This document shows positions 24,974 through 34,431 of a stretch of 64,000 nt of DNA, in pieces (within the stretch, counting starts at the first letter, position 1; each line of letters opens with the position of its first letter). The notes beneath the pieces were generated by a model, which saw nothing but the letters and a program-made list of their open reading frames with translations, was not told the DNA's origin and made no database searches. Source of the stretch: Lewinellaceae bacterium (GTDB lineage Bacteria; Bacteroidota; Bacteroidia; Chitinophagales; Saprospiraceae); contig JACJYK010000002.1 in the NCBI GenBank assembly GCA_020636135.1, positions 391,501-455,500 of the forward strand. The letters run 5' to 3'. Made by a program: the position numbers and the translations under genes.

Positions 24974-26023
24974 TTACAAATGTTTGACAAAGAAATCGGC
25001 CTGTGCCTTACTGCATTGATCAAATAATTCGCTCGGGTAGAAGAGCAAGCCAAAATGTCCCCCATCGATATTGATCAGTTGTTTGGGTTCCGGAGCCAGT
25101 CTGAACGCGTTTCGTGCCACTTCAGGGTTAGCTCCTCCTATTTCATCGTTATCTGCTACTAGCATGAGCGCGGCTGCCTTCATATGCGGTATGCTTAATG
25201 AGGAGTGAAATTTTACCGGCGTATCGGGTGTAACGTAGGTCGCCCGGTTCACCCATTTGGTGTTGAAGCGTCCTCCATATTCCATAAACCAGCGGTAGGC
25301 CGTAAGTGGTTTTAAAAGAGAAGGGTAAGTTTCCTGATCGAATGAAACAACAGGCATCGGTCCCCTTGTTGAAGCTGGCGTATTGATGTCGCCATGGTAA
25401 AAGGTGTTTTTTAACGACTCATACAGGCTTCCATCGGGGTCTTCGGGTGGCATAGTGCTCCCACAAGCCGGGACCTGGACAACCACCGTTTTGACCCGGT
25501 GGTCCATCCCTGCTACAAAAAGAACTTCATCTCCGCTCATGCTGTCGCCCCATAATCCAATCCGCGATTTATCGATGTTGGGTAAAGTACAGACGAAATC
25601 GATGGCATCCCGGAAGCCTCTGGCTTGCGTCCACCGGTTCAATTCATGGCGAGGTTCACCATCGCTGATGCCCAGGTTGCGGTGATCGTACAGCAAGACG
25701 GCAAATCCTGCCTTATAAAAGACTTCGGCATATTGCTCGGCAACCATTCCATCGATGGTTGCTGAATAACCATGTGCCATGATGATGACGGGCAGATCGG
25801 AGGCCTGGCTAGGTTGATAAAATTTGCCTCTCAGGGTGGCACCTTCAGATTGGAATTCAACCATTGTATACATGATCTCGGGGCTTTGAATGTTCTTGGA
25901 ATGAGAATTATGGTCCGGTTCAATCCATTGCTGTGGCAGGATGGAAATCAGCGCGTACAGTAGGATTCGATGGGCTGGTAAAATGTTGGACAATAAATTG
26001 CCCATTCGATTTGGAGCGAACAT
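24974..26023 (-). CDS. Alpha/beta hydrolase (X-Pro dipeptidyl-peptidase/hydrolase-like)
   Basis: Serine hydrolase of about 349 residues. The nucleophile elbow is GLWGDSMSGDEV, the oxyanion region VIIMAHGYSATIDGM and the His of the triad is likely in IDGGHFGLLF near the end; LVADNDEIGGANPE provides the Asp. Hydrolases with this GDSxSG pattern and an RNLGISDGEPR segment are often annotated as acetylxylan-esterase- or dienelactone-like. The first 50 residues are hydrophobic or variable; an alternative start at the MYT codon (position 51) would give a cytosolic form. Confidence 0.8.
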   Translation of the reverse strand: MFAPNRMGNLLSNILPAHRILLYALISILPQQWIEPDHNSHSKNIQSPEIMYTMVEFQSEGATLRGKFYQPSQASDLPVIIMAHGYSATIDGMVAEQYAEVFYKAGFAVLLYDHRNLGISDGEPRHELNRWTQARGFRDAIDFVCTLPNIDKSRIGLWGDSMSGDEVLFVAGMDHRVKTVVVQVPACGSTMPPEDPDGSLYESLKNTFYHGDINTPASTRGPMPVVSFDQETYPSLLKPLTAYRWFMEYGGRFNTKWVNRATYVTPDTPVKFHSSLSIPHMKAAALMLVADNDEIGGANPEVARNAFRLAPEPKQLINIDGGHFGLLFYPSELFDQCSKAQADFFVKHL

Positions 26024-26164
26024 GTTGGCTTTTTGAATTGCTGGTTCATGTAAAATAGATAAATTATACTGATTTCCGGGTTTGCCGGCTGATATTTCGT
26101 GAATTAATTTCCCCGACTATTCTTTGGTTATCTTTTGATAGGGTGGTTAAATTTTTAAGCATTC

Positions 26165-26956
26165 TTAGATGACAGGATTCAGATGGGAAGGGGAAATACC
26201 AAATTTCTTTTTGAAAGCATAGGAAAAATGAGATAAGTCTTCAAATCCCAGATCCAGGTAAATATCGATAACCTGCATTTTTTTGTATTTCAGGAGGTAG
26301 TAGGCTTCTTCCAGTCGTCGCTGCACCAACCAACGCGAAGGCGTTTCCCGGAAAATAATTTTAAAGTCCCGCTTGAACGCCGATATGCTCCTGCCGGTAA
26401 GCAATGCCAACCTTTCGGTACTCACATTAAACTTATAATTCTTCTGTATAAAAGCCTTTAGATCAATTTTACCGGGTTTGCCAAAATCAAATAAAAGACC
26501 GGCGTATTCCGGATGAAGATTCAGGAGTATCTGAAGTAATTCAACCCGCTTGGTTTCGGCAATTTGTGGTTTTATTTGGCCGTCGTGATCCTGGCCGTCG
26601 GACAGCGATTCGATGTAGTGGTCCACGATGGCAGACTTGTCGATGGGTAAGAAGGATGATTGAATGTTTGCAGCAGGGGTAATTAACGGGTTCATTTTGA
26701 ATTGTTCCAACAGAAAGGCTTCATCGAAGATCACCACCACTTTTTCAAACACATCATTTACTTTTTGTTTGTTGTACCTGGCCAGATGATTTTTGCGGAC
26801 CAGGATACATTCTCCCGGACTCAACGTGTATTGTTTGTCCCCATCGTATCCGACCATTTTGCCCCGGATGAGATAGAGGAAAAAATGTTCGGCAATAAAT
26901 TCTTCCGGAGAAACTTCCGGGCCGAGGTAACACGATTTTATTTCCTTTAAGTTCAT
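26165..26956 (-). CDS. AraC-family transcriptional regulator
   Basis: AraC/XylS regulator of 263 residues with an N-terminal cupin-like sensor part (SPGECILVRKNHLARYNK) and a C-terminal double HTH: VSTERLALLTGRSISAFKRD, then VIDIYLDLGFEDLSHFSYAF and FKKKFGISPSHL. It overlaps the epimerase gene upstream by four bases (ATGA at 26953-26956) and therefore likely controls that operon, whose two reductase genes lie upstream on the same strand. Confidence 0.9.
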   Translation of the reverse strand: MNLKEIKSCYLGPEVSPEEFIAEHFFLYLIRGKMVGYDGDKQYTLSPGECILVRKNHLARYNKQKVNDVFEKVVVIFDEAFLLEQFKMNPLITPAANIQSSFLPIDKSAIVDHYIESLSDGQDHDGQIKPQIAETKRVELLQILLNLHPEYAGLLFDFGKPGKIDLKAFIQKNYKFNVSTERLALLTGRSISAFKRDFKIIFRETPSRWLVQRRLEEAYYLLKYKKMQVIDIYLDLGFEDLSHFSYAFKKKFGISPSHLNPVI

Positions 26957-27597
26957 TGAGCCAGTTTTCGGATGTCTTCCGTTTCCAGTACATTTTTCGG
27001 ATAACCATGGTCGACGGCGTGGATCATGGCCCGTCCAACTTCTTGCAGCGTGAGGGTGGTCCGGTACATGAAAATATTAAACACAGGCAAGAGAACCCGG
27101 TAGATCGTCTTGACGTTTCGCTGGCCTTTGCTTGCTTTCATCAGGGCTGGCCGAAAATTATATTCCGCCTTAAATCCCAGATTGTGAAGGGCATTTTCGG
27201 TTTTACCTTTTACCCGCGCCCACATGACCTTGCCCTTTTCACTGCTGTCCGTGCGGCTGCCGCTGACATAGATGAATGTCATTGCCGGGTTGACACCGAG
27301 CAATGATTGAGCGAAAGACAATGTCAGGTTGTACGTTGCTTTCGAATAATCCTGTTCATTCATGCCGACGGAACTGACGCCGGCACAATAAAAGCAGGCG
27401 TCGTAACCACTTATAAGTGAAAGGTGGTCATCCATCTGGCTAAAATCTTTAACCAGTAGCTCTTTGACCTTCGGCGCGTCGGTAGCATAATGCCTCCTGC
27501 CGATGATCAATACTTCTGTTATGGTGTCGTTTTGAAGGCATTCGAAGAGCACGCCTTCGCCCACCATGCCGGTGGCACCGGTAAGGATTACTTTCAT
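26953..27597 (-). CDS. NAD(P)-binding epimerase-like protein
   Basis: Short-chain-type protein of 214 residues. The Rossmann start is MKVILTGATGMVGEGVLF, followed by FIYVSGSRTDSSEKG (where the active-site Ser/Tyr region is altered; YxxxK is not evident) and KTENALHNLGF. The ATG at 27597 is chosen because it is immediately followed by the glycine motif; a track through upstream codons from 27705 overlaps the next gene. One base separates it from the stop of the reductase gene upstream. Confidence 0.8.
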   Translation of the reverse strand: MKVILTGATGMVGEGVLFECLQNDTITEVLIIGRRHYATDAPKVKELLVKDFSQMDDHLSLISGYDACFYCAGVSSVGMNEQDYSKATYNLTLSFAQSLLGVNPAMTFIYVSGSRTDSSEKGKVMWARVKGKTENALHNLGFKAEYNFRPALMKASKGQRNVKTIYRVLLPVFNIFMYRTTLTLQEVGRAMIHAVDHGYPKNVLETEDIRKLAQ

Positions 27598-27598
27598 G

Positions 27599-28648
27599 TT
27601 AGTTGATTGAGAGGTGATGGAATGCAAACAAAGAATCGGCAGTACCCAATAGTGCCTTTTCATTGGATCGCGGCTCCCAGCCCAGGACTTGCCTGGCTTT
27701 TTCATTGTTGGCGTCCCGGTAGCGGCCCAGCTGAGGCACCAGGTTCCTGTCGGTAGGACTGATCAGGGCTGCCATCCGGACCACCCAATCCGGTAACCGG
27801 CGGGTTGATATGGATTTGCCCCGTTCTCCCAACTCCGATTTCAGAAAAGCAGCGATATCCGGTAATGTCATAACACCCCCGGACAGGGCTAAAAAGCGTT
27901 GTCCGGCGGCATCCGGATGGACCATGGCACGCAGGTGCAGGTCGGCAAGGTCTTCGACATCGACGATGCTGATGGTCATATTGGGAATGGCCTTCATTGA
28001 TCCATCCAGTATCCGTTTAAGCAATTCATGTCCGCTTGAAAGATTTTTATTCAGGGCTTTACCAAAGATACCGACGGGATTGATCACAGCCAATTCCATA
28101 GGGTTACCTTCTTTTTCGATAAATGTCCAGGCAGCCTGTTCGGCAAGCACCTTGGATTTGTTGTAAGCGGAAAGTCCTTTTTCATCCGGGTTGGTCCAGC
28201 TCTCTTCGGTGATGATTTTAGTCCGGTCATGATGGCTGTAGCCGACCGCTCCAAAGTTGGATGTCATCACCACCCGCTTTATTCCAGCCTTTTTAGCTGC
28301 ACGCAGGACACGTAAGGTGCCATCAACGGCAGGGCGGATCATCTCCTTCTCATCTTTGGGAATCTGTAGGTGGATAGGAGATGCGATATGCAATACATAC
28401 GAACAACCCTGCATGGCTTGATCCCAGTTCTTGTCATTGCTCAGATCTGTTTCCACAAATTGCAGATGTTCCAGAGCAGTGATGCCACTATGCCGTAACG
28501 CATTCGTTACTTCCGTTTGTTTACTGAGCGATCGCAAGGTTGCCCGTACCCTATACCCCTGGTTCAGCAGCTGGCTGATGGCATGGAGGGCAACAAATCC
28601 GGAACCACCGGTGACCAATACGGTAACATTGTTGTCTTTCGAAGACAT
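27599..28648 (-). CDS. NAD-dependent epimerase/dihydroflavonol-reductase-like protein
   Basis: Extended short-chain dehydrogenase of 349 residues. N-terminal NAD(P) motif VLVTGGSGFVALHAI, SSNFGAVGY at the catalytic Ser region and Y-N-K-S-K (SAYNKSKVLAEQAAW) giving the YxxxK pair, followed by NPVGIFGKALN. This is the dihydroflavonol-4-reductase/cinnamoyl-CoA-reductase-like subgroup. First gene of a three-gene operon with a second NAD-binding protein and an AraC regulator. A role in reducing a ketone or aldehyde is likely; the substrate is unknown. Confidence 0.88.
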   Translation of the reverse strand: MSSKDNNVTVLVTGGSGFVALHAISQLLNQGYRVRATLRSLSKQTEVTNALRHSGITALEHLQFVETDLSNDKNWDQAMQGCSYVLHIASPIHLQIPKDEKEMIRPAVDGTLRVLRAAKKAGIKRVVMTSNFGAVGYSHHDRTKIITEESWTNPDEKGLSAYNKSKVLAEQAAWTFIEKEGNPMELAVINPVGIFGKALNKNLSSGHELLKRILDGSMKAIPNMTISIVDVEDLADLHLRAMVHPDAAGQRFLALSGGVMTLPDIAAFLKSELGERGKSISTRRLPDWVVRMAALISPTDRNLVPQLGRYRDANNEKARQVLGWEPRSNEKALLGTADSLFAFHHLSIN

Positions 28649-28832
28649 GTTTTTTCTTATTATTCAACAAATGTCGGGGTTAAAACAACATGGTTACTTT
28701 GTTGAAAAGTCCAATTTTCTTTGAAACGGGCATTGAGGGATCATGGTAAAGTTTAGGATTTAAAATGGTACAAAACCTCTGTCTGTTAAAAATCCGGGGC
28801 AGGGACAGACCCGGAGCCCTATCTGTTTTGAA

Positions 28833-28864
28833 TTGGCCAGGGTTAAAAGAATAGGTTAACTTTA
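28833..28864 (+). promoter_or_regulatory. Candidate Bacteroidota promoter for the M24 peptidase gene
   Basis: TTG (28833-28835) is followed after 21 bp by TAACTTTA (28857-28864). This resembles the Bacteroidota -33 TTG / -7 TAnnTTTG promoter with one mismatch in the last base. It lies 64 bp before the ATG at 28929. Confidence 0.35.
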
Positions 28865-28928
28865 GCCATGCTCCTGAGACACTGAAACAAGGGGGGATTA
28901 CAGGTTTAATCAATTAACCATCATTTTT

Positions 28929-30197
28929 ATGAGTATTAGACGCAGGGATTTTATCAATCTGACCGGTATGGCCGCGGCTACCAGCATGGTGACCGGGTTT
29001 AAGGCCGGCGGTTTAAACCAGCTCATGGATCCTAACCAGGCCTTGGAATCGATGACGGCTGATGTAGTTCCAATTGCACAGGCTGAAAGGGAGGATAGGA
29101 TTGCCAGAGCGCAGCGGTTGCTCGCCGAAAATAAAATGGATGCTTTAATCCTGGATTGCGGTACCAGCCTGAATTATTTTACCGGCATCCGGTGGTGGCC
29201 CAGCGAAAGGACCATGGTAGCCATCATTCCGGCACGGGGCGAGGTGAAATACATTTGCCCAGGATTTGAGGAAGCTCGTTTACGGGAACAGATCACCATC
29301 GGAAAAGACGTCTATGTCTGGCAGGAGGATGAGAGTCCCTATCAACTGATCGCAAAGGCTATCAAGGATGCGGGAATTACCTTCGGCAATACCGCCATTG
29401 AGGAAAGAACCCGGTTCTTCATCGTAGATGGAGTGCGGAAAGAGGCTCCCTCCCAAAATTATGTAAGCGGAGATCCGGTAACCATTGGCTGCCGTATCCA
29501 CAAATCGACTGCAGAAATACAACTCATGCAAAAGGCCAGTGACATCACCTGGGCCGCGATCAAGCAAGGTGTCAGCCAGTTAAAAGAAGGCATGACGCAG
29601 GGCGAATTGGCATCCGTCATCATGAAGGCTCAAACCGCGCTGGGAGGAGTGGCGGATTTTGCATTGTGCCTGTTTGGGACGGATTCTGCCTTTCCGCATG
29701 GCACCGTACACCCGCAGCCGTTGAAGGAAGGTGATGTGGTTTTGATGGATTGCGGCTGCACGGTAGAGGGATACAATTCGGACATTACCCGGACGGTCGT
29801 TTTCGGAAACCCGACCAAACGACAGCGGGAAATATGGGCATTGGAGAAAGCTTCTCAGGAGGCTGGATTTAATGCGGCCAAAATAGGTGCACCCTGTGAG
29901 GCGGTCGACGCCGCTGCCCGGAAAGTGATCACCGATGCCGGTTTTGGTCCTGGCTATCAATTGCCCGGCCTGCCACACCGCACCGGCCACGGCATTGGCA
30001 TGGACGGCCATGAATGGGGTAACATGGTAAAAGGCAACCAAAGGCCGCTGGAACCCGGTATGTGTTTTAGCGTTGAACCGACCATTGCGATTCCCGGCGA
30101 TTTTGGTGTGCGCCTGGAGGACTGTGTGTATATGACGGAAGAGGGCCCCCACTGGTTTTCCAGAACCAGTCATTCAATCGATGAGCCATTTGCCTAG
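28929..30197 (+). CDS. M24-family metallopeptidase (Xaa-Pro aminopeptidase-like) with Tat signal
   Basis: Metallopeptidase of 422 residues exported by the Tat system: the N-terminus has SIRRRDFINLTGMAAATS, a twin-arginine type signal. The pita-bread catalytic domain shows all five dinuclear metal ligands: Asp in LMDCGCTVEGYN, Asp in SDITRTVVFG, His in HRTGHGIGMDGHEW, Glu in FSVEPTIAIPG and Glu in VRLEDCVYM. The N-terminal half is the creatinase-like domain. Substrate is likely X-Pro or a related dipeptide. It stands alone, preceded by a candidate promoter. Confidence 0.92.
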   Translation: MSIRRRDFINLTGMAAATSMVTGFKAGGLNQLMDPNQALESMTADVVPIAQAEREDRIARAQRLLAENKMDALILDCGTSLNYFTGIRWWPSERTMVAIIPARGEVKYICPGFEEARLREQITIGKDVYVWQEDESPYQLIAKAIKDAGITFGNTAIEERTRFFIVDGVRKEAPSQNYVSGDPVTIGCRIHKSTAEIQLMQKASDITWAAIKQGVSQLKEGMTQGELASVIMKAQTALGGVADFALCLFGTDSAFPHGTVHPQPLKEGDVVLMDCGCTVEGYNSDITRTVVFGNPTKRQREIWALEKASQEAGFNAAKIGAPCEAVDAAARKVITDAGFGPGYQLPGLPHRTGHGIGMDGHEWGNMVKGNQRPLEPGMCFSVEPTIAIPGDFGVRLEDCVYMTEEGPHWFSRTSHSIDEPFA

Positions 30198-30392
30198 CAA
30201 CTGAACGGACTTTTGCATCCAGGCTATCAAGTTATTTAAAATCACGATTACCCTCCGGTTGAAGGGCCGGTTTATGCCTGCCACTAGCTGGACTGATTAC
30301 CTAGAAAGTTCAGTTAAACAACTTTCCTCAATGATCCATTTATTTAGAATAATCCGCAACTCATTGAACGCTTTAACCCATGGATTTATACG

Positions 30393-32003
30393 TTAATGAA
30401 AAATGATTTTCCTGGTCAATATGCCTTCCTTAAACCGTATCCTGGCCAGGTAGATTCCTGGTGGCAGATTGCGTCGTGACATGGTATGCTGGCTGGAATT
30501 AATTCCTGGATAGGCCTGTACCATCAGACCATTCAGGTTAAATACTCGTATTTCTTCCATCGGGTGATCCGGGCTCGTTCGGAAATGGATCTCCTCACCG
30601 GCCGGGTTCGGGCTCACCTGCATTTCCACTAAATGGTCGTCCACAAGCTCCTGCACGGAGACCACACCCAGCGCATCAAGGCATTCGGTGAGGCCCAAAG
30701 CGGCACAGGCACGCGGAGTATAGAACATCAATACGGTATCGATATAAGCCAAACCTTTTGCCCTGGACATGTTCGGGTTGGTCAATTGGGTATTCGCCTG
30801 CAAGGTTGCCGGATTGATACTGGTTCCATGACTCTGGTTGAAAGACGCCACCTCTTGCTCCATCTGGGAAATATCGTACCAGTCCCAGGGGGCTGTTTCT
30901 ATCCGGTAGCCTGGTGTGATGAGCGGATAGACGTTCTCGGTGGCCAGCGTGGTAGCCGTTTGCCCGGGAAATTGAAAAGGTACATTTTTATTCGCCTGCA
31001 CCTTTTGGTTCAATGTGTTGGTAAATAGGTTAATAGATGCCAGGACATCATTTACACCTTTCACATTTGCCGTATCTACGGCAGTTCTCGAGCCGGATAC
31101 ATTGACCACAAAATCACCTGTTGTGGGGACAATGACTGGCCCGTTGCCAAAAGGAGTGAAGGGGTCCGTCGGTATCTGCACCCCGATGTAGGCAGGCTCA
31201 TTCGCTGTGGCCGTAGGACCATCGATCCAGCTCGCATCACCTAAAGCACCAGCCAGACTTACGGCCAGTTGGAAGTCGGAGGAATAGGAAGGCCAGTTGG
31301 GAATACACAGTGGTTTTTCTGTGGTGCCGTATAGATTTCCCACTAAGTTGGAGTCCACGTAGAGCATGGAGGTTTCTAGATCGATGAATTTATCAAGTTG
31401 AACCTCTGCGAAATCATCCAGGAATGCCGCTCCGGAAGAAATATAGCCACCGGTACCCTGGCCTATGACAGCGATCTTATCGGGGTTGATGCGGTAGCTA
31501 TTTGCATCTTCTGCAACGGTCTTCCTTAAATAACGAATGCACGTGCGCAAATCCTGGATCCCGCGGTAAGCCGCATTGAGTAGTGTGCCGGTCCGGATAT
31601 TCTGTCCTCCTGCTCCGGTGGCCGTAGGATTCCAGCCCTGCCGGTAGGTGGCTGCAATAGCAACGTATCCCATTCTGGCCAATCGTGTGCATAGATGGAC
31701 CACGGCTGAATCCCGCTTGCCGCCAGTGACCTGCCCGTTGAGATATTGAGGCAGGAAGCTGCCGGTGTGCAGACAGATCACCACTGCCCGGGCGGATGCG
31801 TCATCACCAGCCGGGCTGTAAACATCCATCAAGAGCGGCTGCACGGATAAAGGACCTTCCAACACGGAAATATTGTTGCCATAGGATACATCAGCGGTGA
31901 CCGATACCTCGCTGAACACCTCATCCAGATAACGTACCTGTGCCTGAAGTCCGATCGCACCAAGCAAAAAGAGGATACACAGGCTGTAGAAATGATTTTT
32001 CAT
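30393..32003 (-). CDS. T9SS-exported esterase-like alpha/beta hydrolase lacking the usual nucleophile
   Basis: Large secreted protein of 536 residues. After a signal peptide (to about LQAQ) it carries an alpha/beta-hydrolase core: VVICLHTGSFLP, YVAIAATYRQGWNP and KIAVIGQGTGGYISSGAAF. In active relatives the elbow is GxSxGG; here it reads GQGTGG, so the serine is missing. A Por/T9SS sorting domain follows: VSPNPAGEEIHFRT, then IRVFNLNGLMVQ, ending LARIRFKEGILTRKIIF. It would be secreted through the type IX system and probably anchored. It may bind rather than cleave its ligand. Confidence 0.82.
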   Translation of the reverse strand: MKNHFYSLCILFLLGAIGLQAQVRYLDEVFSEVSVTADVSYGNNISVLEGPLSVQPLLMDVYSPAGDDASARAVVICLHTGSFLPQYLNGQVTGGKRDSAVVHLCTRLARMGYVAIAATYRQGWNPTATGAGGQNIRTGTLLNAAYRGIQDLRTCIRYLRKTVAEDANSYRINPDKIAVIGQGTGGYISSGAAFLDDFAEVQLDKFIDLETSMLYVDSNLVGNLYGTTEKPLCIPNWPSYSSDFQLAVSLAGALGDASWIDGPTATANEPAYIGVQIPTDPFTPFGNGPVIVPTTGDFVVNVSGSRTAVDTANVKGVNDVLASINLFTNTLNQKVQANKNVPFQFPGQTATTLATENVYPLITPGYRIETAPWDWYDISQMEQEVASFNQSHGTSINPATLQANTQLTNPNMSRAKGLAYIDTVLMFYTPRACAALGLTECLDALGVVSVQELVDDHLVEMQVSPNPAGEEIHFRTSPDHPMEEIRVFNLNGLMVQAYPGINSSQHTMSRRNLPPGIYLARIRFKEGILTRKIIFH

Positions 32004-32136
32004 AGAATTACATTGAACCCTCCGAATTTAAAGCACCTAATTATTTATTAACAGGTTTGCGCCTATAAAATGCTAAAAGGTAGTCCAATCTGGAGAAGCA
32101 CAATTTCCAAAACACGCTGTCATTTCGTACCGCCGC

Positions 32137-32345
32137 TCATTCTTCGGTCGGCATCAAAGCACTGAAGGTGAAGGATGAGCCCCGCCTCCCGGAGGGCAGG
32201 CCGGAATGAGACCCCTCGACTCCGCTCGGGGTGACAATTGCTTTTTTGTCAGGCTGAGCGAAGTCGAAGCCTCTCCGCTCGACGCTATAAGGCGTCTCGG
32301 TCGACCTGCCCGTCCGTTCGGGCGGGAATGACATTAGGTTTATTG
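32137..32345 (+). repeat. Cluster of REP-like GC-rich palindromes
   Basis: A 200-bp GC-rich stretch in an otherwise AT-rich gap contains several self-complementary pieces: CCTCCCGGAGG near 32186, CCCCTCGACTCCGCTCGGGG around 32212, the GCTGAGCGAAGTCGAAGC repeat at about 32255, and CCTGCCCG-N6-CGGGCGGG at 32305-32326. The short reading frame on the minus strand here is encoded by the repeats and is not a gene. Related sequence recurs at 47.9 kb and inside the transposases near 37 and 39 kb. Confidence 0.75.
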
Positions 32346-32502
32346 AAATTGGCTTTCCGGAGTGGGCTCAAAGGTGACCATTGGAATGATTCATATCTTT
32401 GATGGTGGTATCCGGGTCCTGATAAACGGCATAATAGCCTGTCCTTATAAACGAATGCAACGACCAGGCAAGCAGGTATCCAATAAATGCATTGTACACA
32501 TT

Positions 32503-33033
32503 ATGAATTTCGACGGCAACAGGGAAGCTTTCCAATTTCAACGAGCAACTCCCAACGATGTGGCTAACCTGGCCCGGTTGCATGTGGATACCTTTAATGA
32601 GACCCATGGCCAGGGTCCTTCCTTCGAAGTGCGTTTAAACCAATGGCAGCAGTTATTCCGGGATAAACGACCTTCCTGGTTTTGCCTGGTCATCAAGACC
32701 CAATCCGGCAACCTGGCCGGTTTTGCCAAAGGTCAGCCTTATGATCACGGTGACCATGCTGATTACCAGGGGGAGTTGAATAAAATTTATCTTCTGAAAA
32801 AATATCAGAAAATGGGACTGGGACGCCGGTTGCTCTGTCATTGTGCAGAAGAATTCAGACAGCTCGGCATAATATCCTTTTTATTGTTTGGTGATGCAAA
32901 CAATCCTTCCAATAGCTTTTACGAGCGGATGGGGGCCCGGAGGTTATATGCCCAAAATGGCGCATTCCATGGAGGATATGGGTGGAACAATCTGGAAGAT
33001 CTGCTATCTGATGATAATAATTCGCGAGCATAA
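32503..33033 (+). CDS. GNAT-family N-acetyltransferase
   Basis: GNAT protein of about 176 residues. The start at 32503 (MNFDGNREAFQFQ) is preferred over 32362; the longer form would begin with non-conserved sequence in the REP region. Motif A is LKKYQKMGLGRRLLCHCAEE (acetyl-CoA pyrophosphate loop), followed by LFGDANNPSNSFYERMGA, the typical C-terminal strand and helix. Substrate is unknown. A direct-repeat copy (33015-33050) covers the stop codon. Confidence 0.85.
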   Translation: MNFDGNREAFQFQRATPNDVANLARLHVDTFNETHGQGPSFEVRLNQWQQLFRDKRPSWFCLVIKTQSGNLAGFAKGQPYDHGDHADYQGELNKIYLLKKYQKMGLGRRLLCHCAEEFRQLGIISFLLFGDANNPSNSFYERMGARRLYAQNGAFHGGYGWNNLEDLLSDDNNSRA

Positions 33034-33050
33034 AATTTAATTGGGATAAT
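33015..33050 (+). repeat. Imperfect direct repeat, copy A
   Basis: About 36 bp matching positions 33689-33724 with about six differences (shared core TAATAATTC, GAG, ATAAAATTTAATTGG). It straddles the stop codon of the GNAT gene; the other copy lies just before the SGNH hydrolase gene. The pair brackets 640 bp without a credible gene. Confidence 0.6.
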
Positions 33051-33688
33051 CGCATTGGGTGGTTAGCTTTCCAAATCATATTTGGTTCTTAGATACTATT
33101 GTAATTTCTCTTTAACGAATTAGGAAAAGAATTTTTATGTAACTTCTATTGTTCCGAAATGTAATTCTGGTTGCAAGGGTCGCTGCTTGGCGTATTCGTT
33201 CATTTTTGTTCCGGCAAAAACGAACCAAAAACCTCGATTCACGCAAAACTCACATTGGCGTTCGGTGCAACTGTATGGTTTTCAGGATATTAAGTTCTTC
33301 GGAGTCACCATTTTTGCGGCATGCGCACGCCTCACCGTCTTTCGACGGCAGCAAAAATGCTGTTTTTGAATTGTTCAAACAGTTGCGTGAACCTACTGAA
33401 AAGATGACGGTAACTTGAAACCACCAATTTTAAATATAAGCAATGTAAAAAGCCTTAGTGCAATAGTTTGATCCTAAATTGCGCGTCCTAAATGAATGGC
33501 AATGAGCAGAGCTTTATAACATTCTTTGGTCGCGGCCTTTCCAGTCCTAGCTATTTGGTTGCAAATTTTGCGTAAAATACAAGAATGGGGGCAGGTCTAA
33601 AAAATAAGTGTCTGCATAATTTACTAATAGCCTTGGAGTTGTTCGTTATTATTATAATTACGGTTTAACACCCCAACGGGTAAATTGT
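33051..33688. other. Long intergenic region without a supported gene
   Basis: About 640 bp between the GNAT and the SGNH hydrolase genes. Short frames exist (33149-33418 forward, for instance) but they have no conserved motif, start in poor context and read as basic, low-complexity peptides. No tRNA, terminator or repeat beyond the flanking direct repeats was recognised. Confidence 0.5.
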
Positions 33689-33724
33689 AATAATTCCCGA
33701 GAATAAAATTTAATTGGAATTATT
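33689..33724 (+). repeat. Imperfect direct repeat, copy B
   Basis: Second copy of the 36-bp repeat described at 33015-33050. It ends 36 bp before the ATG of the SGNH hydrolase lipoprotein gene. Confidence 0.6.
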
Positions 33725-33759
33725 CATCTGATTAAGGTTAATCACAGCATGTACAACTA

Positions 33760-34431
33760 ATGATTGAAATAAAAACAAGCAAAGCCAGTCTTACGCTGTA
33801 TTTCTTGCTGATCCTGATTTGGTCCGGGTGTGCAAAGCATAAGCCCAAAATATTGATCGTTGGTGATTCCATTTCTTTGGGCTATACACCGTATGTACGG
33901 GAGGACCTGCAAGGCATCGCCGAAGTTTATCACAACCGGGGCAATGCACAGCACACAGGCACCGGTCTGGATAGTATTGAAACCTGGATTGGCACAAAAG
34001 ACTGGGACATCATCCAATTTAACTGGGGCCTGTGGGATTTGTGCTACCGGCATCCGGACTCCAAAACGCAGGGCAACCGGGATAAGGTGCATGGTACAAT
34101 CACGTACGAGCTGGAGGATTACGGCAAAAATCTGGATTCGATCGTACAATGGATGAAAGCCAAATCGGACGCTAAATTGATTTTTGTCACGACCACTTAT
34201 GTGCCGGAGGATGAAGCCGGAAGGTATCAGGAAGATGCGATCCGGTACAACCAATTGGCCAAAAGGATCATGGAGGAAAATGGGGTGGTCATCAACGATA
34301 TCTACGAAGCTTCCCGGCGGATACACCGGCAGTATGGAAAAGATTCGGGTGATGTGCATTATTTACCCGAGGGGTACCGGGCGTTGGCCAAGGAAATTAC
34401 GGATTTCCTGAAAGGTGAAATGAGTCAATGA
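33760..34431 (+). CDS. SGNH/GDSL-family hydrolase, lipoprotein
   Basis: Lipid-anchored hydrolase of 223 residues. The N-terminus has a hydrophobic stretch ending in WSGC. SGNH blocks: ILIVGDSISLGY (block I, nucleophile Ser), a glycine in block II near NRGNAQHTGTG, IQFNWGLWDL in the position of block III (Asn) and GDVHYLPEGY (block V, Asp and His). These give a full set of catalytic residues, so it is probably an esterase acting on acetylated or acylated sugars at the cell surface. Confidence 0.88.
   Translation: MIEIKTSKASLTLYFLLILIWSGCAKHKPKILIVGDSISLGYTPYVREDLQGIAEVYHNRGNAQHTGTGLDSIETWIGTKDWDIIQFNWGLWDLCYRHPDSKTQGNRDKVHGTITYELEDYGKNLDSIVQWMKAKSDAKLIFVTTTYVPEDEAGRYQEDAIRYNQLAKRIMEENGVVINDIYEASRRIHRQYGKDSGDVHYLPEGYRALAKEITDFLKGEMSQ

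Noticed and set aside
32137..32334. Minus-strand reading frame of 65 codons
   Set aside because: Made of the GC-rich repeats (PSGRRG-like), no conserved start or motif; treated as a repeat.
33149..33418. Forward frame of 89 codons in the geneless stretch
   Set aside because: Basic, low-complexity peptide without motif, poor start context, overlapping alternative frames of the same length.
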